This document shows positions 58,888 to 64,000 of a stretch of 64,000 bases of DNA, in pieces. The notes beneath the pieces were generated by a model. That model was not told the origin of the DNA. It saw only the letters and a program-made list of their open reading frames with translations, and made no database searches. The DNA comes from Alphaproteobacteria bacterium (GTDB taxonomy: Bacteria; Pseudomonadota; Alphaproteobacteria; CAAGCB01; CAG-977): positions 62,001-126,000 of the forward strand of contig CAAGCB010000029.1 of assembly GCA_900768185.1 (NCBI GenBank). The letters run 5' to 3'. Position 1 is the stretch's first letter, and every line of letters starts with the position of its first letter. The position numbers were made by a program, and so were the translations under genes.

Positions 58888-60828
58888 TCATTCACTCGCC
58901 AATGCGTCAATGGGGTTCAGGTTCGAGGCGTTCTTGGCGGGCATATACCCGAACAAGATGCCGATGGAGGAAGAACACGTCAGCGCCAGCACAATGGAAG
59001 CGGTCGAAAAATCCATGCCGAAATTTGACGCGAACGTGTTGACCAGCGCGCCCAAAATCAGGGACGCCGATACGCCCAGCGCGCCGCCGACAATGCAAAT
59101 CAAAACGGATTCGATCAGGAATTGCAGTAAAATGTCGCGCTGTTTCGCGCCGATCGCCATTCGGATTCCGATCTCGCGCGTGCGTTCCGTTACGGAAACA
59201 AGCATGATGTTCATCACGCCGATGCCGCCGACGATCAGAGAAATGACTGCGATGCTGGCAATCAGCAGGCGCATGGTCTGCGTCGTGCTTTCGATTGTTT
59301 GTTTGATGCTGTCCGTGTTGATCATAAAAAAGTCTTTTTTGCCGTGACGGACGGTCAAGATATTTTCAATGCTGTCTTCGGCGACCTGCGATTTGACGTT
59401 ATCGCTGATGCGCACGGTAATCGAATTGATATCCTTGCCGCCCGTGACTTTGTACATCGCGGTCGTGTACGGCACCCACAGATTCATGCTTTCGGACATC
59501 GGACCGGGGGAGTTGTCTTTTTCCGTCAAGCCGATGATTTTCAATGGTTTTTTGTTGAAAATCAAAACCTTGCCGATCGGGTTCGGATCGTCGGCGAAGA
59601 TTTCTTTGCGCGTGTTGTCGTCAATGACGACGACGGAATCGGCGTGTTTGACCTCGTCGGCGGAAAACGTCCGCCCCATCGCGATTTTTTTACCCTTGAC
59701 ATCGAAATAGGCGCGATCGACGCCGCGCAGGGACGCCGTGACCGATTCCCCCGTGTACACCAAAGTGCCGCTTGCCGACACGTTCGGACTGGCGTTTTTG
59801 ATAAAGCTTTGACGCGCCAGAAATTCGGAATCGCTGATTTTCAGAGTCTTGACGCGGGCGGAATGGCGATCGCCGAAGCCTTTGCCGGGCAAGATGTCGA
59901 TCGTGTTCGTTCCCATCGAGCTGATGCGTTCCATGATCTTGGCTTGGGACGCGTTGCCCAGCGCGACGACGGACACGACCGACGCGATGCCGATGATGAT
60001 GCCCAGCATGGTTAAAAGCGACCGCATTTTGTTCGCCAGAATCGAATGCACCGACATGGAAAAAGATTCGGTGAAGCTGTAACGGAATTCCGCCAGACGA
60101 CTGCGTTTCACTTTGGGACCGGCGTCGGTCAGGTCGTGAAAATCGCTTTGTTTGCGGGTGTCCGAAATGACGCGTCCGTCTTTGATTTCAATGACGCGAT
60201 CCGCTTGGGCGGCGATGTGCGCGTCGTGCGTGACCATGATGATTGTGTGTCCGCGCCGATGCAGGTTTTTGATGATTTCCATAACGGTTTCGCCGCTTTT
60301 GGAATCCAGCGCGCCCGTCGGTTCGTCCGCCAGAATGATGTCGCCGCCGTTCATCAGCGCGCGCGCGATGCTGACGCGCTGCTGCTGACCGCCCGACAGC
60401 TGGTTCGGTTTGTTGCCCAGACGGTCGCCCAGATCCAGCCCGTTCAGCAATTCTTTGGCGCGCGAAACGCGATCCGCTTTGCCGACGCCCGAATAAACGG
60501 CGGGCAGGGCGGCGTTTTCCACGGCGTCCAAATTCGATAAAAGATTGTAACGCTGGAAGATAAAGCCGAACGTCTTGCAGCGCAAAGCCGCCTGTTCGTC
60601 CTTTGTCATGCGGGCGACTTCGACGCCGTTGATTTTGTACGATCCCGATGTCGGAACGTCCAGACACCCGATGATGTTCATCAGCGTCGATTTCCCCGAA
60701 CCGGATTGCCCGATGATGGCGACGAAGTCCCCTTTTTCAACGGCGAAATCAACGTCTTTCAAAACATGGGTGCGATTGCCTTCCTGTCCGAAATATTTGT
60801 TGATTCCGGATAATTCAATGATTTTCAT
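58888..60828 (-). CDS. macB: MacB-type ABC transporter, ATPase-permease fusion
   Basis: 646 residues from ATG at 60828; the open extension to 60984 lies inside macA and is rejected. The N-terminal ATPase has Walker A GQSGSGKST, the signature LSGGQQQRVSIARAL and Walker B ILADEPTGALD. After a linker come four membrane helices with a large periplasmic loop between helices 1 and 2 and the C-terminal FtsX-like domain (LIVGGIGVMNIMLVSVTERT). It powers export of macrolides, peptides or lipoprotein-like substrates, coupled to MacA. One base separates it from macA. Confidence 0.94.
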   Translation of the reverse strand: MKIIELSGINKYFGQEGNRTHVLKDVDFAVEKGDFVAIIGQSGSGKSTLMNIIGCLDVPTSGSYKINGVEVARMTKDEQAALRCKTFGFIFQRYNLLSNLDAVENAALPAVYSGVGKADRVSRAKELLNGLDLGDRLGNKPNQLSGGQQQRVSIARALMNGGDIILADEPTGALDSKSGETVMEIIKNLHRRGHTIIMVTHDAHIAAQADRVIEIKDGRVISDTRKQSDFHDLTDAGPKVKRSRLAEFRYSFTESFSMSVHSILANKMRSLLTMLGIIIGIASVVSVVALGNASQAKIMERISSMGTNTIDILPGKGFGDRHSARVKTLKISDSEFLARQSFIKNASPNVSASGTLVYTGESVTASLRGVDRAYFDVKGKKIAMGRTFSADEVKHADSVVVIDDNTRKEIFADDPNPIGKVLIFNKKPLKIIGLTEKDNSPGPMSESMNLWVPYTTAMYKVTGGKDINSITVRISDNVKSQVAEDSIENILTVRHGKKDFFMINTDSIKQTIESTTQTMRLLIASIAVISLIVGGIGVMNIMLVSVTERTREIGIRMAIGAKQRDILLQFLIESVLICIVGGALGVSASLILGALVNTFASNFGMDFSTASIVLALTCSSSIGILFGYMPAKNASNLNPIDALASE

Positions 60829-60829
60829 C

Positions 60830-61999
60830 TCAGAATCCTCCGGGGCGTTTGAATTTGTCCTTTTTGCCGGCGACTTCGGCGGCGGAAAGTTTGGCGATGA
60901 CGACGGTTTCGCCTTCGGACACGCCGTTCGTGACGGCGATTTCGACGCCGTCCGACAATCCCGTTTCGACGAACCGTTTTTCAACGGCGCCCTCCGGCGT
61001 CAGGAGGTCGACATAACTTTTTCCGTTTTCCTTTTTGACCGCCAGAACGGGAACGGACAAAGCGTTTTCGTCCGCGTCGACGTAAATGACGTTTTGCGTC
61101 GTCATGCCGATGCGCAAAGCCCCGTCGTCGTTCGGAACGACCAATCTGCCGTAATAGTATATCGCTTCGCTGGATCCGACGACTTCGGTATATTCGCCGT
61201 TGGTCAGCAGCGTCAGCCCCGGATCAATGGATTTCAGCGTCGTTTCATACACCCGATCGGGATTGCTCAGAACGGTGTAGGTGACGCGCGCGCCCGTTTT
61301 AATGTTGCCGATATCGCCTTCGGAAATTTCGATCAGGATTTCCATTTTCGACAAATCGGCGATTTGAACGATGGTCGGCGTGTTCATCGCGGCGTTGACC
61401 GTCTGCCCCTTTTTGACGGGAACGGAAACGATGATGCCGTCCAGCGGCGCTGTGATTTTCGTGTAGCCCAAGTTCGTTTGCGCCGTGTTCAGCGCCAGTT
61501 CCGTTTCGGCGATGGACGCTTCCAATTCGGTGGTTTTGGCTTTCGCGGTTTCAAACGCGTTGTCGGCGTTTTCCAAATCTTCTTCGCTGGCGGCGTCGCG
61601 CCGACGCAGGCGTTGCGTGCGTTCGAACTGTTTTTCGGCGATTTTGCGCGATATCTTCGCGGCGTCCAGCTGGGCTTTCAAACTGGTCAGTTTGGCTTTG
61701 GTGCTGTTCACGTCGTTTTCCTGCGTCGTCGAATCGATTTGGGCGATCAAAGCGCCTTTTTTAATTTTCTGACCGACTTTGACGGGCAGGCTTTCTATTT
61801 TTCCGGACGTTTGCGCGCCGACCGTCACCAGTTCGATCGCTTTGACTTCGCCCGTGGCGTTGACGACTTTTTCGATGTTTTTGCGCGACACGCGTTCCGT
61901 GATGTAAGAAACGGGTTCCTCTTTGAAGAAAGAATTATAGCCGGCGATGGCGGCAGCCGCGGCAATCACGGTGAAAATCAAGATTTTTTTCGTGGACAT
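60830..61999 (-). CDS. macA: MacA-type periplasmic adaptor subunit
   Basis: 389 residues. An N-terminal membrane anchor (ILIFTVIAAAAAIAGYNSFF) is followed by a lipoyl-like half (VKAIELVTVGAQTSGKIESL and LGYTKITAPLDGIIVSVPVK), a long coiled-coil hairpin (about residues 95-175, Lys/Glu/Ala-rich), and a beta-barrel/membrane-proximal domain. It links the MacB pump to the outer-membrane channel. The gene order marR-macA-macB-tolC is consistent with a regulated tripartite efflux system. Confidence 0.93.
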   Translation of the reverse strand: MSTKKILIFTVIAAAAAIAGYNSFFKEEPVSYITERVSRKNIEKVVNATGEVKAIELVTVGAQTSGKIESLPVKVGQKIKKGALIAQIDSTTQENDVNSTKAKLTSLKAQLDAAKISRKIAEKQFERTQRLRRRDAASEEDLENADNAFETAKAKTTELEASIAETELALNTAQTNLGYTKITAPLDGIIVSVPVKKGQTVNAAMNTPTIVQIADLSKMEILIEISEGDIGNIKTGARVTYTVLSNPDRVYETTLKSIDPGLTLLTNGEYTEVVGSSEAIYYYGRLVVPNDDGALRIGMTTQNVIYVDADENALSVPVLAVKKENGKSYVDLLTPEGAVEKRFVETGLSDGVEIAVTNGVSEGETVVIAKLSAAEVAGKKDKFKRPGGF

Positions 62000-62002
62000 G
62001 AG

Positions 62003-62449
62003 TTATTCCTTTACGACCAGTTCCAAAACGTCGTTGACGTTTTTCAGGCTTTGCGCCAGTTTTTCCAAATCAGCGTCGGACAAAACCGACAGCAGATCCC
62101 GCATGACGGATTCTCCGCGGGATTTATGCGCGTCAATCGCCTTTTCGCCGGCGGGGGTGACAAAATAATAAGTGTTGCGGCGGTTTTCAGGGTCGATTTC
62201 GCGTCCGATCAGTCCCGCTTTTTCCAGCTTGGCGTACAGCATGCACAGATTTTGCGGGGAATGCCCCGTTTTCGCCGCGATGTCTTTCAGCTTTGATTTG
62301 CCGACTTCGCGCAAATCGTCCAGTAAGAACACCTGTTGCGGACGCAGCGCGTCATTTTCCGTCACAGCGCGGTCGAACATCATTTTGCCGAATTTCCGGT
62401 GATTGTTCAGCAGCCTGATAAATTCGGGCATGAAACAACTGTTTGCCAT
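62003..62449 (-). CDS. MarR-family transcriptional regulator
   Basis: 148 residues. A winged helix-turn-helix with LKDIAAKTGHSPQNLCMLYAK as the recognition region and GLIGREIDPENRRNTYYFVT as the wing. It probably represses the efflux operon and is induced by a ligand of the pump. It is the first gene of the operon, four bases ahead of macA. The 62468-62492 palindromes in front of it are the likely operator, which implies autoregulation. Confidence 0.9.
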   Translation of the reverse strand: MANSCFMPEFIRLLNNHRKFGKMMFDRAVTENDALRPQQVFLLDDLREVGKSKLKDIAAKTGHSPQNLCMLYAKLEKAGLIGREIDPENRRNTYYFVTPAGEKAIDAHKSRGESVMRDLLSVLSDADLEKLAQSLKNVNDVLELVVKE

Positions 62450-62467
62450 CAGATTTTTCCTTTCAAC

Positions 62468-62492
62468 CGTTAAACGATTTAACGTTTAAACG
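62468..62492. promoter_or_regulatory. Probable MarR operator
   Basis: CGTTAAA-CGA-TTTAACG (62468-62484) is a perfect inverted repeat with seven-base arms. It overlaps a second palindrome CGTTTAAACG (62483-62492). Together they lie 20-45 bases upstream of the marR start, where a repressor would block the promoter of the whole operon. Confidence 0.75.
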
Positions 62493-62553
62493 ATTGAAGT
62501 CGAAAAAACTTGCGCGACAATCGAAAAAAATTCAAAAAATCGGACGGGGAAGG

Positions 62554-63210
62554 TCAGCCCAGCATTTCCATCAGGTCGCGCACGGCGTCGGACGTGCTTT
62601 GCGCGACGCCTTTCAGCGTTTTATCCAACATATAGCATGGCGTTGAGATGATTTTGTTTTTGCGGTCGACGCACACCTGCGCGGCGGAACAGATTTCCGG
62701 AATGCCGCCCATGGCTTTGATCGCCATAGATGTTTCGGGATCGTTGCCGATCGTGACGGTGACGCCTTTTAACACACGGGCGATCAAAACGGGGGCGATG
62801 CATAGGGCGACGATCGGTTTTTTCGCCGCGTGCATTTCCCGAATCACGCGTTCAACGTCGGGATTGACGGAACAGTCTTTGCCTTTGCGCGCGAAATCGC
62901 ACAAGTTTAAAATGACGCCCATTCCCCCCGGAAACAGGATTGCGTCGTAAGCATCGGCTTTAAACAGCCGCAACAGGGAAATGTCGCCGCGCGCGATTCG
63001 GGCGGATTCGGCGGGCATGCGGCGAATTTCGTTTGCGGGTTGTTTCGTCGCGTGGTTCATCACGACGCTTTGTTCGCCTTCGGGCGCGAAACAGCGGTAG
63101 ATCCCGCCCTGCTGTTCGATCGCCAGCATGGCGGTGACGGCTTCGTGGATTTCGGAACCGTCCATAACGCCGCAACCCGACAAAACGACGGCGATTTTTT
63201 TCGTGTTCAT
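62554..63210 (-). CDS. elbB: ElbB-type DJ-1/PfpI-family protein
   Basis: 218 residues from ATG at 63210 (GAGGAG upstream); the open extension to 63297 runs through the divergent promoter region. The family start KKIAVVLSGCGVMDGSEIHE, the RGDISLLRLFKADAYDAI segment, PGGMGVILNLCDFA and the candidate nucleophile Cys in KPIVALCIAPVLIA identify the ElbB/sigma cross-reacting protein group, which has glyoxalase-like activity on small aldehydes and is otherwise linked to isoprenoid metabolism. Divergent from thrC. Confidence 0.9.
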   Translation of the reverse strand: MNTKKIAVVLSGCGVMDGSEIHEAVTAMLAIEQQGGIYRCFAPEGEQSVVMNHATKQPANEIRRMPAESARIARGDISLLRLFKADAYDAILFPGGMGVILNLCDFARKGKDCSVNPDVERVIREMHAAKKPIVALCIAPVLIARVLKGVTVTIGNDPETSMAIKAMGGIPEICSAAQVCVDRKNKIISTPCYMLDKTLKGVAQSTSDAVRDLMEMLG

Positions 63211-63311
63211 GTGCAACTCCTCACACCGTGGAAAATCTTTGGTATTGTAATTATATTGATAAGTTGTATTTATATACGACAATCGTAAGGCATTCAAGAA
63301 CGGAGAAAGCT

Positions 63312-64000
63312 TTGAAATACGTCAGTACGCGGGGAAAGGCTCCCGCAATCGGATTTGAAGACGTGCTGCTGGCGGGCTTGGCGCCCGACGGCGGATTGTA
63401 TGTTCCCGAAAGCTATCCGCGGTTTTCCGTGGAAAAGATGCGGGAGATGCGATCGCTGAGTTATGCGGAATTGGCGGCGGAGGTCATGGCGCCCTTTACC
63501 GAAGGGTGCATCGATAAAAACGACCTGCTGCAAATCGCCGAACAGGCGTACCGCGGGTTTTCGCACGCCGCCGTCGCGCCGTTGAAACAAATCAAGGACG
63601 GACTGTGGGTGATGGAGCTGTTTTACGGTCCGACGCTGGCGTTCAAAGATTATGCCCTGCAAATCGTCGGACGCATGTTCGATCTGGTTCTGAAACGGTC
63701 GAACCGCCGCATCACGATTGTCGGCGCGACGTCCGGCGACACGGGATCCGCCGCGATCGAAGCGTGCAAGGGGTGTGAAAATCTGGATATCTTTATCCTG
63801 CACCCCTATAACCGCGTGTCGGAAGTCCAGCGCCGTCAAATGACGACGACCATCGCGCCGAACGTCTTTAACATCGCGCTGGAAGGCACGTTTGACGATT
63901 GTCAGTCGATCGTCAAAGCCTTGTTCGCCGACGAGGCTTTCCGCCGCGCGCACAATCTGTCGGCGGTCAATTCGATCAACTGGGCGCGCATTATGGCGCA
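63312..64000 (+). CDS. thrC: Threonine synthase, 3' end cut by window edge
   Basis: 229 residues are visible from TTG at 63312; the TTG start is supported by GGAG seven bases upstream, and no in-frame ATG exists nearby. The start YVSTRGKAPAIGFEDVLLAG, then LAPDGGLYVPESYP, PLKQIKDGLWVMELFYGPTL, and Lys112 in LAFKDYALQIVGRM (PLP lysine) and TIVGATSGDTGSAAIEA are typical of the long (proteobacterial/fungal type) threonine synthases. It converts O-phosphohomoserine to threonine with PLP. The frame is open to the end of the window. Confidence 0.95.
   Translation, partial: MKYVSTRGKAPAIGFEDVLLAGLAPDGGLYVPESYPRFSVEKMREMRSLSYAELAAEVMAPFTEGCIDKNDLLQIAEQAYRGFSHAAVAPLKQIKDGLWVMELFYGPTLAFKDYALQIVGRMFDLVLKRSNRRITIVGATSGDTGSAAIEACKGCENLDIFILHPYNRVSEVQRRQMTTTIAPNVFNIALEGTFDDCQSIVKALFADEAFRRAHNLSAVNSINWARIMA

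Noticed and set aside
57582..59042. A 486-codon open frame on the plus strand
   Set aside because: Antisense to the TolC-family gene and the end of macB; no domain and no ribosome-binding site.
60575..62296. A 573-codon open frame on the plus strand
   Set aside because: Antisense to macA and parts of macB and marR, all of which are secure calls.

Overview
The window comes from an alphaproteobacterium that probably lives without oxygen. The alphaproteobacterial assignment rests on GcrA (a cell-cycle regulator restricted to this class), the murA-hisG-hisD block preceded by a short conserved protein, and the plsY-dprA-topA-rnr...rpmG block. An anaerobic, fermentative lifestyle is suggested by a monomeric [FeFe] hydrogenase divergent from a Rex redox regulator, an RquA-like rhodoquinone-biosynthesis protein, a short Nbp35/ApbC-type P-loop protein, and a ClpP-independent peptidase set (PepN, PepF, TldD). 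My inference is an uncultured gut-type alphaproteobacterium. No insertion sequence, prophage, rRNA operon or CRISPR array was seen.

Layout. 1-6.1 kb: a truncated protein of unknown function, a nucleotide-sugar epimerase, a tightly overlapping surface-glycan operon (GT4, GT32, phosphoethanolamine-transferase-like protein) and a small serine recombinase of the invertase type. 6.2-10.4 kb: an ankyrin protein and the murA-hisG-hisD operon. 10.4-11.5 kb: two tRNA-Thr genes followed by an unusual stretch of tiny elements (a 20-residue hydrophobic peptide gene, an inverted repeat around a strong promoter, two candidate small RNAs). 11.5-17.5 kb: hydrogenase/rex, an RNA methyltransferase, a response regulator with RquA, a palindrome-controlled small gene, gcrA. 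17.5-25.5 kb: an exported-protein pair (one is DUF4139), UDP-glucose dehydrogenase, a two-gene RelA/SpoT-like module, a highly structured RNA candidate, NAD(P)HX repair, Nudix. 25.5-37.7 kb: a lipoprotein and a long minus-strand operon (nucleoside hydrolase, dusA, plsY, dprA, topA, rnr, S41 protease, rpmG, ankyrin). 37.8-48.3 kb: rluD-type synthase, rpmJ, lipoprotein, K+/H+-type antiporter, Mrp ATPase, pepN, a cold-shock-like/DUF805 fusion, mutY and an orphan gene. 48.3-57.5 kb: pepF, motAB, tldD, a GT-C-type membrane protein, a HAD protein, DUF5665 and EF-hand proteins. 57.5-64 kb: a marR-macA-macB-tolC efflux operon with a clear operator, elbB and the start of thrC.

How it fits together. 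Redox balance: Rex (NADH sensing), [FeFe] hydrogenase (H2 metabolism) and RquA (low-potential quinone for fumarate respiration) form an anaerobic energy theme. Envelope: epimerase, glycosyltransferases, UDP-glucuronate supply, GT-C protein and the phosphoethanolamine-type transferase decorate surface glycans, and the nearby invertase raises the possibility of phase variation. Several genes of unknown function (3-782, 21803-22647, 47589-48227, 55383-56360) resemble accessory or effector-like genes, three of them with their own near-consensus promoters.

Limits: family names come from motif recognition by eye, and no database search was run. Long open frames antisense to real genes are abundant and were left out.
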